Source: Metarhizium brunneum (lineage: Eukaryota > Ascomycota > Sordariomycetes > Hypocreales > Clavicipitaceae). From it: 64,000 bases of DNA. Each line of letters opens with the position of its first letter. Position 1 is the first letter of the stretch. Below are positions 18,942-29,048 of this stretch, one piece after another. Below the pieces are notes generated by a model. That model searched no databases, was not told the origin of the DNA, and worked only from the letters and a program-made list of their open reading frames with translations. The stretch covers positions 930,001 to 994,000 of the forward strand of contig NC_089425.1 of NCBI RefSeq assembly GCF_013426205.1. The letters are read 5' to 3'. The position numbers and the translations under genes were made by a program.

Positions 18942-21227
18942 ATGCATCAGTTCCGCTGGCTGGTTGCACTGGCGGCTCTCACATCGGGGGCGTCCTGTTT
19001 CGGCGTCACCAACACCCATGACGGCGCCAAAGGCTTCATTGGCTACGGGATAACTCTATACGAGCCCCTTTGCGCATGGCCCTGTTTATCCGCCATCACC
19101 GCCCCAATCAACTGTACCGACGGGGACCTTGCCAACACCGCGCGGAAGAGGTCCGAGAGATCTGTGCCGGACGCCGTGCCGCAGAGGAGAGAGGCGGCGG
19201 ACGCGGGTGAACCCGTGTACCCTTCGGGAACAGGTTGGCAAGTAACCGCAGAGCCGACCCGGCAGTGTCAATCACGAAACGAGTACTTCATGAAGACGGC
19301 AGCATTCTGTCTCCAGACCAGGTGCCGCAGCCTGCCTCTCCAGGATCTAGAAACCTTCTATGAGAAGCAGTTCCCCGGTGTGAACAAGTCGGCGCTCGCA
19401 CCGGAATACCACAGCTACACGACTCTCGTCGCGGCTATTACCAGCGTCCCTACACAGCCGCTGAAGGCCTCCGTCATACTCAACTACACGGCGTACATCC
19501 CCGATGAGACATATAATATCTACTACAGCACCATGTACACCTACGCCAAGACGGAGAAGAGAGGCTCCTGGTACGCCATGGTGATCTTTGTATCGGGAGC
19601 AATCATCCCCATCGGCGTCTCGATGCTGCGCTTCCTCCCCTGGCCGCAACGCTGGCTCACCAAGTTCCACGCCTTCATCATTGACCCGCCGCTGCTCGGC
19701 ACAAAGCACGAAACGACCGTATGGGGGCTGGGCACCGTCCCAACACGCGGACAGGCCATCTTGCTGTTGTACATGTGGGTGATCAACGTCGTGGCCACCG
19801 TCCAAGGCATCGACTACGCCTTCCCTTCGTCACGATACTCGACGCCCGCTGAGGCCTACAAGACATATGTCGCCAACCGGTCCGGCGTGATGAGCTGTGC
19901 GCTGTTCCCGCTGGTCATGCTGTATGCCGGGCGCAACAATCTCCTCCTCTGGCTGACAAACTGGTCGCACGCCACGTTTCTCCTGATCCATCGATGGACC
20001 GCGGTGCTGTGCATGCTGCATGCCGTGGTTCACGGCGCGCTGTACCTCAACAGCGCCCTTTTGAACTACCACGGGTGGTCGTATGTGGAACAAAGTACCC
20101 AGAGGTACTGGCAGCTCGGCGCGGCTGCGCTGCTGGCACTGGTTATTCTATGCGTGATATCAGTCCAGATTGTGCGTCGCAAGGCGTACGAGTTGTTCCT
20201 GGTGCTGCATATCCTGCTGGCTGTGGTTGCGCTCGCGGGGGCCTTCTTCCACATCAATCTCAAGTACACCTCCGACTATGGCTACGAAAACTGGCTGATC
20301 ATGGCCCTGGCGGTGTGGGCGTTCGACAGAGCGATGAGGCTCGCGAGGTCGCTCCGGCATGGAGTCAAGAGGGCGTACTTGTCGCCCATTGACGACGAGT
20401 ATTACCGGTTGGACATTCCGAATCTGTCGGCGTCGGGGCACGTGTATTTGCATTTCCCAACAGTGAGTAGTTGGCGAGTCTGGGAGAATCACCCCTTCTC
20501 CGTGGCCACAGTGTCGTATCGCAAGTCGAAACTGGAGAGTACGGTGCAGATGGTTGAGACCAAGGAAAAGGCAAAGAACGAGTCAACCATTCATACAAGC
20601 CGAGGTAGCAGCTCTGCCGCGTCTATATCGGAGCAGACGCAGGCAGAGCAGCTCGGGAGTTCGGGCGTTGTGCTTTTTGTCCGCAAACACGCCGGCATGA
20701 CGGCTCTTCTAGCCAAGAGACGCGCGCGGGAAAAGGGCGTCCCTGTTCTGGTTGAAGGTTCGTACGATATTGGCTCTACGTTCCTACAGGACCAGCACCC
20801 GAAGCCTACTCATGACTATCCAAATCTCATTTGCATCGCGGGCGGTGTGGGCATTACCGGCGTTCTCTCCGCGCTGGATCACTTTAACAACACGGCGAAA
20901 CCATGCGGTACTCGCAAGTTGCTTTGGGGTGTGCGGACGATGCCTCTAGTACATGCGGTCGAGAGCATGTTGGGCTACGACTGTGGTCGTGGTCTGGAGA
21001 GGAGGTGGGGAAATCTAGAGGTGACTCTTTCGGTAGGGCAGCGCTTCAATCTTCGACATGTCTTGGAGAAAGAGCTGCGTGTTCAGAGAGGTGGTACAAC
21101 GGTGGTTGTGTGTGGGCCAACGAGTATGGCGGACGATGTGCGGTATATCGTGTCGGCACTGGCGAGACATTCCGGGGACAATGGACCTATTCTGGTCAAG
21201 TTGGCTATTGAGAGTTTTAGTTGGTGA
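18942..21227 (+). CDS. Ferric-chelate reductase (FRE/NOX superfamily)
   Basis: Single exon, 761 residues. A signal peptide (MHQFRWLVALAALTSGASC) is followed by a cysteine-containing extracellular region, then seven or so membrane segments. Two histidine pairs with the 14-residue spacing of bis-haem reductases are present: His350/His364 and His423/His437. The cytosolic half has the FAD block HPFSVAT (His517), the NADPH block GGVGIT (from residue 634) and CGPTSMADDVR near the C-terminus. The enzyme passes electrons from NADPH across the plasma membrane to reduce Fe(III) or Cu(II) chelates for uptake. The insert between FAD and NADPH blocks is rich in Ser/Glu and probably disordered. No intron is needed. 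A GATA-type site upstream fits iron control. The start ATG is the first in frame and opens the signal peptide. Confidence 0.93.
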   Translation: MHQFRWLVALAALTSGASCFGVTNTHDGAKGFIGYGITLYEPLCAWPCLSAITAPINCTDGDLANTARKRSERSVPDAVPQRREAADAGEPVYPSGTGWQVTAEPTRQCQSRNEYFMKTAAFCLQTRCRSLPLQDLETFYEKQFPGVNKSALAPEYHSYTTLVAAITSVPTQPLKASVILNYTAYIPDETYNIYYSTMYTYAKTEKRGSWYAMVIFVSGAIIPIGVSMLRFLPWPQRWLTKFHAFIIDPPLLGTKHETTVWGLGTVPTRGQAILLLYMWVINVVATVQGIDYAFPSSRYSTPAEAYKTYVANRSGVMSCALFPLVMLYAGRNNLLLWLTNWSHATFLLIHRWTAVLCMLHAVVHGALYLNSALLNYHGWSYVEQSTQRYWQLGAAALLALVILCVISVQIVRRKAYELFLVLHILLAVVALAGAFFHINLKYTSDYGYENWLIMALAVWAFDRAMRLARSLRHGVKRAYLSPIDDEYYRLDIPNLSASGHVYLHFPTVSSWRVWENHPFSVATVSYRKSKLESTVQMVETKEKAKNESTIHTSRGSSSAASISEQTQAEQLGSSGVVLFVRKHAGMTALLAKRRAREKGVPVLVEGSYDIGSTFLQDQHPKPTHDYPNLICIAGGVGITGVLSALDHFNNTAKPCGTRKLLWGVRTMPLVHAVESMLGYDCGRGLERRWGNLEVTLSVGQRFNLRHVLEKELRVQRGGTTVVVCGPTSMADDVRYIVSALARHSGDNGPILVKLAIESFSW

Positions 21228-21883
21228 TTGGAAGGTGAAGGACTGAGGACTTTTGTCCATCTCATGATGATATTGCTTATAAATCAAATTGAAGTCGCCG
21301 AGGTTGCCCAGCGAGATCTTGCCATTGAGATGCAGTTCAAGCTGTAGTTTTTCATGGCCTAGGCTGGCGGATTGTCTGATTGGTTACCAAGCAATATCAT
21401 ACAGCATCAGTTACTCAATCGAGCACGGATACAGACAAAAAAGGGGAATTCGTCCTCCTTGGCCGGATACTCGTCAAGTAAAGGAATTGCTACTCAAGCT
21501 CACTTGGGTATCCACGCCATTGGATGCTCGTCTCCGTACTGCGGCGCAAGTGATTGAATGATGAAGTTTGCTGGGATGGTCTCATTCCGTCGGCTGTGCA
21601 CATGTCGCCGGGGTTTTCTCTTTTCAGGCCTGGTCCTAGCAAAGGCCGCCATTGCGATGACTCGTAGATGTGTGATGGCCATCAGTCGGCTAAACGAGCA
21701 CAAGCACCATCCCGACTATGAGATTTGGTGTCGTCGCCAGAGTTGTGGGGAGAGTCTGCTATTCCAAGGGTTACTATCGAAAGGATTGCAAGTTAATCAG
21801 GGAGTTTGGGCCTACCATCTATTCACGATTCTCGCTTCCTCAAGCATCACATATTTATCAACTCAACCGTCAAAGTTAGCAGC
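21228..21883. other. Intergenic, no gene recognised
   Basis: 656 bp between the ferric reductase and the aldo-keto reductase relic. ORFs here (for example 21558-21887) have no recognisable motif. It presumably contains the terminator of the reductase and the former promoter of the relic. Confidence 0.45.
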
Positions 21884-22398
21884 ATGACAGCGAAGGTGAT
21901 GACCGTGAATGATGGCTCCCAAATGCCTGCTGTAGGTACCTACCAACGGCCAAAAAGCTCTCACTAACACGAAACAGATGGCATATGGCGTCGGAACCGC
22001 GCATCTCTCCAAGTTCAGACAGATCTTTGGTCTCCCCGACTTCGACAGCGTGCAACTTATCGTAGAGGCTCTCAACATGGGATATCGCCACATTGACACT
22101 GCCCAACGTGAGCATCAGACCGGCATGCATCAACTTCCAGAAGCGCAGCTGACCGCAATACAGTTTGCATCGGCTCAAGGGATATTTGGATGACTTGGAC
22201 AAGTTCTGGCTGACGGAGGAGGACATTGAGGACATTAGGCAGCTGGGGTTGCAGCAGAAGGTTTCGAATTTTCTGCAAATGGGCGTTGGGCGGGAATATG
22301 AGACAGGACTGGTAGAGCCCTCGCCTTCTTGGGGCTTCAACACACCCAAGAATATGATGACGACGGTCAAAAATGTGGCAATAGTCTTGTCAACTTGA
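21884..22398 (+). pseudogene. Aldo-keto reductase remnant with internal deletion
   Basis: The first two exons are well preserved: 21884-21931 (MTAKVMTVNDGSQMPA) and 21978-22107, which gives MAYGVGTAHL...ALNMGYRHIDTAQ, the standard N-terminal strand-helix of aldo-keto reductases with the catalytic Asp in HIDTAQ. The intron between them (GTAGGT...CACTAAC...CAG) is intact. After a second donor (GTGAGC, 22108) the gene jumps directly to a C-terminal helix, RLKGYLDDLDKFWLTEEDIEDI, in the frame open to 22398. The whole barrel middle, including the catalytic Tyr and Lys and the cofactor site, is missing, about 180-200 residues. Splicing at 22163 leads out of frame and soon hits a stop. So this is a deletion pseudogene, although the two conserved ends suggest it is not very old. 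A regulatory or chimeric transcript is not excluded. Confidence 0.7.
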
Positions 22399-22674
22399 GG
22401 GCCGACAAAGCATTGTCAATTTGTAGAAACACAATTGAAGATTACTTGATTGACGCTTTGATGTCCATAGACTCCATACCTTGTTCCACTGGAGCCCACC
22501 AAATGTCAAGCGCACGGGAAGCTCCTGCCACATCTGCAGCTCCACTAAAGCCCTTTGAAAGCAGTCATCAGTGAGCTCTCACTTCACCAGACATTTCATT
22601 TTCACTCGATCCAATTATCCAACACGTCAACCTCGCCGCGTCGCCACCAAGCTCACCCTCAACCACAATGCGCC
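22399..22674. promoter_or_regulatory. Short promoter/leader region of the TFIIIC subunit gene with an overlapping upstream ATG
   Basis: 276 bp. An ATG at 22668 in good context (A at -3) opens a frame that overlaps the main start (22675) and ends at 22731. Ribosomes would need to skip it to begin the main protein. Confidence 0.45.
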
Positions 22675-24890
22675 ATGAGAACCCGCAAATCAAACCGCAC
22701 AAAGAGCTACGCCGTCGCAAAATACGACTTTGAAAGCTCGTCCTCCGAAACCGAGCAAAATGGCGCCCCCAAAGCCTCACCCAAGCCCACCCGCCGCCGC
22801 CGCGACCCGGACGACGTCGACGAAAACTTTGACACATCAGCGTTGAACGAGTCGCCCGCCGCCGACGACGACGATGATCTACCCTCGGAGGAAGAAGAAG
22901 GAGAAGAAGAAGAGGAAGTCGCCGAAAGTGAAGCCGCCGAATCAGAAATCCAAGCTCCCGCCGCTGCCGCGCCAACCCGCAAGCGCGTGAAAAAGGTCAA
23001 GAAGACCGTCTCTGGCGGAGGATATCTAGACCTCGAGTCCGTGACCACAGATACCCATCTCAAGGGGTACACGGGCCCTTATGACAGGAGTATGCGCGGG
23101 CAAACGCTGGTGAGTACATGGTATGGGCCGCGGACAGCGAGCATTCGCCTTGCGCAACGACTCCTGGACCGCTGGGTTGCGTGGACGGTGCTACCGCCAC
23201 GGCATGTCGTAGCCGAGCATGGCATTTCGAATGTGGCCCCGTGGGCGGCTGAGGGGTACAAGGAGAAGGAGGCGTATTACGCGGAGAGGTGGAGCGTGCG
23301 ACTTGCGAATGATGGCGGTGTACAGGGGACTCAGTATCGGGAGTTGGGTGGTGATGAGGCGGAACTGTATGCGATGCCGAGGAGGGAATTGAGGTTGATC
23401 ATGGGGCCGTATAAGGCGCAGAGGGAGATTGGTATCGAGCCCGGTGATTCGTATGCGCTGTCGCAGGGCTGGATCCCGTACGATGTCGATGATACAAAGG
23501 ACAAGATACCCACGGGGTGGATGTTGGACGTTGGCGGTATCGTGACGGGCATGGATTGGGCGCCGCGCCGGGAGGGCGAGCAGCTGCTTGCTCTGGCGGT
23601 TATACCGCATTCTGACCAGGAGGAATACGATTACGAGGCGGAGCACCAGAGGCCTGATTTTCAGAAGTACGGCACCGTGCAGCTGTGGGGGTTTAAAGGC
23701 GACGACACGGATGGTGTGCGGAGGCCGTCGGCGCAGAAGCCGTCTCTGCGAAGGACGATTTGTCTTGATTATGGGCGCGCGAGAAGAGTGCGATGGAGTC
23801 CTGCGTGCGACCATCTTGCTATCCTGTGTGGCGATGGAAGTGTACATGTTATTGAGGTGGATAATAAAATCGGCTCGTTTAGTGCGTCCATCTGTGAAGC
23901 TCTATTATTTCTATGCTAATGATGGCTATAGACAAGGTCGAACACCCTCTTGCGTCATTCACACTTTACGGCGAATACTCGATCAAAGCTACATCCTTTG
24001 CATGGGCAACCTTCAACAGAGTCGTCATCGGGTACTCGGACGGATCCATCGCCCTATGGTCCCTGTACCCAAACTGCCTGCTCTCACGGCACGCCGTGCA
24101 CCACAGTCTCGTCGTCGACCTTGCAACAGGGTCCCCTTCTCATCCATTTCTCGTAGCATCTACACCCGTAGGCGGCGCGACAAAACTCATTGATCTGAGC
24201 TGTCCGACATACGAGTCAACAGAGGTGCAGACCAACGCGGTAAGTTGGCAGCCCAACATGCTTGCCTACAGCGACCACATCCAGGGTTTCTTCTCGGTAT
24301 ACCCTTCAGCCAATGCGCTCAACACAATGATCGGATTCATGCACCAGCGGTACTTTCCCATTGTGCGGAGAGTGTACATCGGCGAAAGCTACAACTCCTG
24401 TCTTGCCTCTGGCAAAACGCATCCGTTTCTGCTGATTGGCACGAGTGACGGGTCACTGTGGTGCATAAACCCACAAGTTGAGTTGTTCACTAGTCGACGA
24501 GAACTCACGGATCGGCTTCGCCTGTTCCAGCATGAACACCGGCCCAAAGAACTATTCCCTGCCGACTCGGCGGCTCCCGCAAGGGGCGCATGTCGCATCA
24601 ATCATGGGTTCGCAGTCGAAAAGGGGAGAAGTCCAAAGGGGGAGGTGAAGGCGCAGCCAGGTAAAAAGTTCAAAAGACCGAAAAAGGCCGACCTCGATGC
24701 GGGCGAGGGGAACGAGGATGATGAGGCGGGCGGGCTGATGGATCCAACGAGAGGCATTGTGTATGAGCCCTTGTCGAGGGTTACCGTCGTAGAATGGAAT
24801 CCGAACGAGGGCTTTGGTTGCTGGGCAGCTGCGGCCATGGCGTCAGGGTTGGTGAGGATCATGGACCTAGGGTTGGATAATGCCCGTTGA
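22675..24890 (+). CDS. tfc6: TFIIIC complex WD40 subunit, Tfc6/Sfc6-like
   Basis: Two exons, 22675-23881 and 23932-24890, 721 residues. The N-terminus is basic (RTRKSNRTKSYAVAKYDF), then a long Asp/Glu run and a Lys/Arg patch, as in the fungal relatives of yeast Tfc6 (tau91) and human GTF3C2. The rest forms a beta-propeller: blocks such as GTVQLWGF, RVRWSPACDHLAILCGDGSVHVIEV, AWATFNRVVIGYSDGSIALWSL and LLIGTSDGSLWCINP are WD-like repeats. Tfc6 is part of the tauB module of TFIIIC, which binds the B-box of tRNA genes and recruits Pol III in the nucleus. The 50-nt intron (GTGCGT...GCTAAT...ATAG) joins N to KVEHPL. The assignment is by overall architecture and familiar blocks; other WD40 proteins are possible but less likely. 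Confidence 0.7.
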
Positions 24891-24920
24891 CGCGGTGTTT
24901 GTTTTCGACACGGGTATCTA

Positions 24921-25980
24921 TCACCAAACACAAGTCGGCCCATTACCATGGTGGGCATCAAACGCCTTAGCCATGCCGTAAAAGTGCGTTGCAGCAGCCA
25001 AGAGCACGAAGACGTGGAATATCTGATGCGAGCTGCCCCAGATATCAAATGATCCTGGAAAACTCCTCTCCGGCCAACGGGCCTTTTTACCACATGGGTC
25101 AGATTTACGCACATCATGATTGCAGTGAGGAGAGACTTACCGCGTACAAGACGGCGCCGAAGATATACATGGCGCCCTGAGCAATAACCCAGCTAATGCT
25201 CATGCGCTCCTCCAATCCCGCGTACCCGTATACCGACATGCCGTGAACAACAGGAACGACACCCGAAAGCCCGAGCCCGATGAACATGGATGCTCTGTAT
25301 ATTCGCCATTTGGGTGTGCGAAAGCGCTCTACCCAGGATACTACTGCGCACCCGATGCCCAATGTGCAAATCTTGCCGCGAGTTAGTTTGCGTGTGCTAG
25401 ACATGACAACACCGAAAGAAGAAAATAAAATAAAATAACTCACGAGATATAAATACCCCGACATCAAAGCAGGACTACAAAAAAAGCCATAATACAGGGC
25501 CGGCACATAGCTCCCCACAATCAAGGCCACGATGCCCGTGTAATCGAGCTTATTCCCCCATTTGGCCACGGCCTCGCTGTGGTCCACGAGGGCGTGGAAG
25601 GTCGCGCTCATGCCCAGGCACAGAATGGCTCCGCCAAAGAAACACGAGAAGACGAGCACATCCGACGAGGTGGCAGCTTCGTAGCGCGGGTGAACGACGT
25701 AGTATACGTAGAATGAGGAGATGATGGCCGCCAAGGCCCCGAGCAGATGAGTCCAGATGTTGACGGATTCATTATGTAGGTAGAACAGGGACTGGAAGGA
25801 ATGGGCGTACGAGGCACGGATTTGGCGATAGCCCGAGTGAATGAAGGCGTTGTCACGGCGCCAGGGGGGGAGGTCGTCCCAGAGGAGGAGCAGTTTGGAC
25901 TCGGCCTTTTTCTCGAGCGTCTGCAGGGTGGTGAGGATGGACTCTGTTGTTGAGGGCCGCCGGCGGCGGAGGTTGGACAT
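24921..25980 (-). CDS. Izh/PAQR (adiponectin receptor, haemolysin III) family membrane protein
   Basis: Three exons: 25980-25444, 25371-25141 and 25082-24921, 309 residues. The sequence has the family signature blocks: WRRDNAFIHSGYR near the N-terminus, LHNESVNIWTHLLGA, the zinc-binding SATFHALVDHS, and the second histidine cluster GSSHQIFHVFVLLAAATHF at the C-terminus. Seven membrane segments are apparent. Yeast Izh proteins affect zinc and sterol homeostasis and some act as receptors or ceramidase-like enzymes. The second intron (25140-25083, GTAAGT...AAAAAG) must be removed to give YAARWPERSFPGSFDIWG; the first (25443-25372) has a clear AACTAAC branch site. The start ATG (25980) sits in GGACATGG-type context on the gene strand. 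It is convergent with the TFIIIC gene, with only 30 bp between the stop codons. Confidence 0.9.
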
Positions 25981-26820
25981 GGTGGCGGCTTTCGCGAGGG
26001 TCGGGTTTGTGTCATTGCAGGACGTATGCTGAGGTCTGCGATGGTATTTATAAAAAGGATGTGACATGGGTGATGGATACGGCTTGGTTCATGGCCAAGG
26101 AAGCCGCGGTGGTTATCCCGAAATTGTTGGGACTAGCACGTGTAAAATGCCATCATGTTGAATCTCGCAGTTGAGGGCCGTGACTTGCCTCAGGCGCACC
26201 CGTGTCTCCACTGCTGTGTCAGTGGTTCCGTTTATCAATCTACTGACCGGACAATTGATGACATTTGATGGAGGAAGGAGGCCACTAAAGGCCGCCAGAT
26301 GGCACTGGGGACAGACATCAATTGATGGAGCGGTGGTAGTTGAGCACTGTGCGCCCGGTAAGATCATGTCCTGCGGCAAGCCTGCCCTGGGCCGCCATGT
26401 CTGCCGGCTGCACATCTAGCGCTGCACGGTTGACAGGTTGGATGCTATGCAGCCAGAAGACCTTTGAGAGAAATATATAAAAATACTCCGTATACAAGGG
26501 AATATCATCACTTGGGGCACAGGCTAGAAATTAATACAAGTCCTGAGCCCCAACGCAATGATAGCAGAACCCCTCGTCACGGGTGTGATGCAATTCTAAG
26601 CTAGGCCCAAAACAGAATCCCCCCACCTGCCCTTCGTAGAATCCCTCCGTTCAACTCTTCCCGCCTCTCGAACCCCACCAAAAAGCCGCGATATTTTCCC
26701 TCCATTTCATTCTCCCGCGCAACCAACAGAACCAACCAGCAGCCGGACCGGGAACGCCAGCGTCGCCGTGCAAGAATCGCATCTCCCTTCTTTCTCGAAT
26801 ATCCGGAACATTCATCAGCC
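25981..26820. promoter_or_regulatory. Divergent promoter region between Izh-family gene and tma7
   Basis: 840 bp between divergently read genes. AATATATAAAAATACT at 26470-26487 resembles a TATA element but lies 340 bp from the tma7 start. The dispersed motif TACTCCGTA is at 26484-26492. No ORF of note. Confidence 0.45.
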
Positions 26821-27177
26821 ATGGGTGGCCAGGGCAGAGAAGGTGCGTAACAGCAACCCGCTCCAGTGTGGCCGCCGTACCCATCGCCGCCTCCAACAGG
26901 GGATCTAACACGGTTCGGATAGGTGGCAAGAAGAAGCCGGACAAGGCCCCTAAGAAGGCCCAAAAGGACCTAGACGAAGACGATATGGCTTTCCTTGAGA
27001 AAAAGAAGCAGCGTTCGTGACATCCGCATGATACTCTGCCACGGCGGGTCGATGCAGCAACATGTGCTAACCTGTGGAATAGAGCAGAAAGAGTTGGAGG
27101 CGATGAAGTCAAAGGCTGGTGGAAAGGGGCCTCTCAATACCGGAACCCAGGGCATCAAGAAGAGCGGCAAGAAATAA
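26821..27177 (+). CDS. tma7: Translation machinery-associated protein Tma7
   Basis: Three exons, 26821-26842, 26923-27012 and 27083-27177, encode only 68 residues, so the gene is invisible without splicing. The product starts MGGQGREGGKKKPDKAPKKA, has the acidic DLDEDDMAFLEKK centre and ends GPLNTGTQGIKKSGKK, which is the conserved Tma7/CCDC72 pattern. Tma7 is a small, highly charged ribosome-associated protein of unclear mechanism. Intron 1 (80 nt, GTGCGT...TCTAACA...GGATAG) follows codon 7; intron 2 (70 nt) has a weaker donor GTTCGT but a good GCTAAC branch site and AATAG acceptor. The length agrees with the family (about 64 residues). Confidence 0.9.
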
Positions 27178-29048
27178 GCCACGGGCTCGGCTTCGAGACC
27201 GGCATGTTTTTCTGATGCGTCGAAGCGATTACGGAAATGGGTCGAAATACTTTTTTGATAGGCGCGTGGGATTTTCTCTCTCTCTTTTTTTTGCCCTCTA
27301 GTCAAATAGCCAACTCTGGTTGCGACATCATATGAAATGAGGCGTGATGTCAAAATCTCGCTTCCACAAGTCCGTTTGCTTGTCCGCCCGATGGGTTAGA
27401 TACCGCACCATGTCCAGCCAATTTCCTGCGGCCATGGCTTGACTGCTCCTCCGGGTTACATTGTCATGCTGCGTAGTCTTGCCAGTGTCGGCTTTCCCAA
27501 AACCTGCTGTGGGCGTGACGGACTGTGACACGAGGGATGCGTGTTCTTTGGTCTCTGTTCAACAATGTGTCGCGTATAACTGTTTCCGTTGGCTTCCCAC
27601 TGCTTCCGGTCTCCGAGATTATGGCTTGCATTCTGTGATCGGAAAGTATTGATATGCAAACAAGTGCCGTGGACTACTCTAAGCATGTCTGGCCTCGGGC
27701 GAAAGCTCTGCTTTGCACGCAGCTTTGCAGGTAGTGCTTTGGATGATCTATTCTCTCGGTTACTCTGTAATGACGGGTTGGGCGAGAATGATTTGAATAC
27801 TCTCGGTGCAAGACTGGTTGGAAAGTAATGATTGGAAACAACTCTACATCGTTAGCGTCTTCGATAGCAAGTATCCAGGGCGAGTTCTTCTTTCTAGGTA
27901 AAACTTGACTACCTCAAGGGGATCTGCGGTCATATCGTTCACATCGCTGATATTGCACTCCTTGACAATGATACGACCCAGATTACCGGCGCGCAGACGT
28001 ACACACAGTCACAATATTATATATCCATGTCGCCGTGATACTACTACTGGGTCTCCATACAACCTTCAATGTTCCGGTTCGAAGACGAGTGAGTTGCTGC
28101 TGCAGTCCAAGAAGGGTGACAGGCAGCAGCCGCCTTGGAATCGCCAAGTATTGCATTGAATCACTTGGGGACTTGGCGAAGCGTGTCAAGCCGGCTGATT
28201 CAAGTGCTCTCGCTTTTGCAATGTTGGTAAACGTAGAATGGCAATCACGTATGCCTTGGTCGTGTTTGCTCGTAGTTGCACACTGAGTAGGTAAGAAGGC
28301 ATGTTGACTGAGTAAAGATGTTTCCCATCTATTTACCATGGTTGTGCTATGAATACTTGAATAGCGAAGTCTCATGGCAGTCGCACAATAGCATTTACTA
28401 GGTCCGATGCTAACGTGAGCCCTTGCAAGCACAACTAACTGCTGCTGCCAGCGATAAAATCGTGCGTTTTTGGAGCATTGGAAAGGTCCATGGAAGCATC
28501 CTCTTTCTCGCAAGTCCTTTTCGCGCATTGCTACGCCCTTGCCGCAGCTTTGCTTGACAATTGTCGGGTCAAAATTCTTAGTTGACAACAGGGTAAATGA
28601 CTGGGCGACAGCAATTGGTGGCGATCTGTAGTGCCAGGCACTGGAGATTGTTACGTAATCAATCACGCCGGAGGTCGAGTCAAAATTCTCCACACTCCAG
28701 CAGCAACTACGTCAAGTCTGAGTCTTCGGCCGTGATTGCAATCAGTCTGCACAGCCTCGGCTTGCCAATACCTCTCCGTTTTCTCCCTTTGTTATCTCTC
28801 CATCAGCATCATCTCTTTGCAGGTTTGAGAATAACTCTCTGGCCTCTGGGACTCTTCTCTTTTTTCCTTTAGCTCCCCGCTCTCGTCGTGCAAGAACAGT
28901 ATCCAAATGACCTGAGCCTGGCACGAGTCAACGCTGATCTGGTTGGACTCTTTCTCCTGTTTACGCGTTGGCCATTCCTGATCGCATTTGCTGACACTGT
29001 TCATTTTGCTTTTCATCAAGGTCCTTACCAGGATCCAGTACGCATACA
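27178..29048. other. Intergenic upstream of prp4; one long unassigned minus-strand ORF
   Basis: 1.9 kb. A minus-strand frame is open for 236 codons (28693-27983), unusually long for chance, but it has no recognisable motif, intron structure or codon bias, so I do not call it a gene. The pyrimidine-rich stretch 28770-28870 precedes the prp4 start and is a likely promoter/leader. Confidence 0.4.

Noticed and set aside
27983..28693. 236-codon minus frame upstream of prp4
   Set aside because: Long for chance, but without motif, good start context or homology that I recognise; mentioned only in the intergenic entry.
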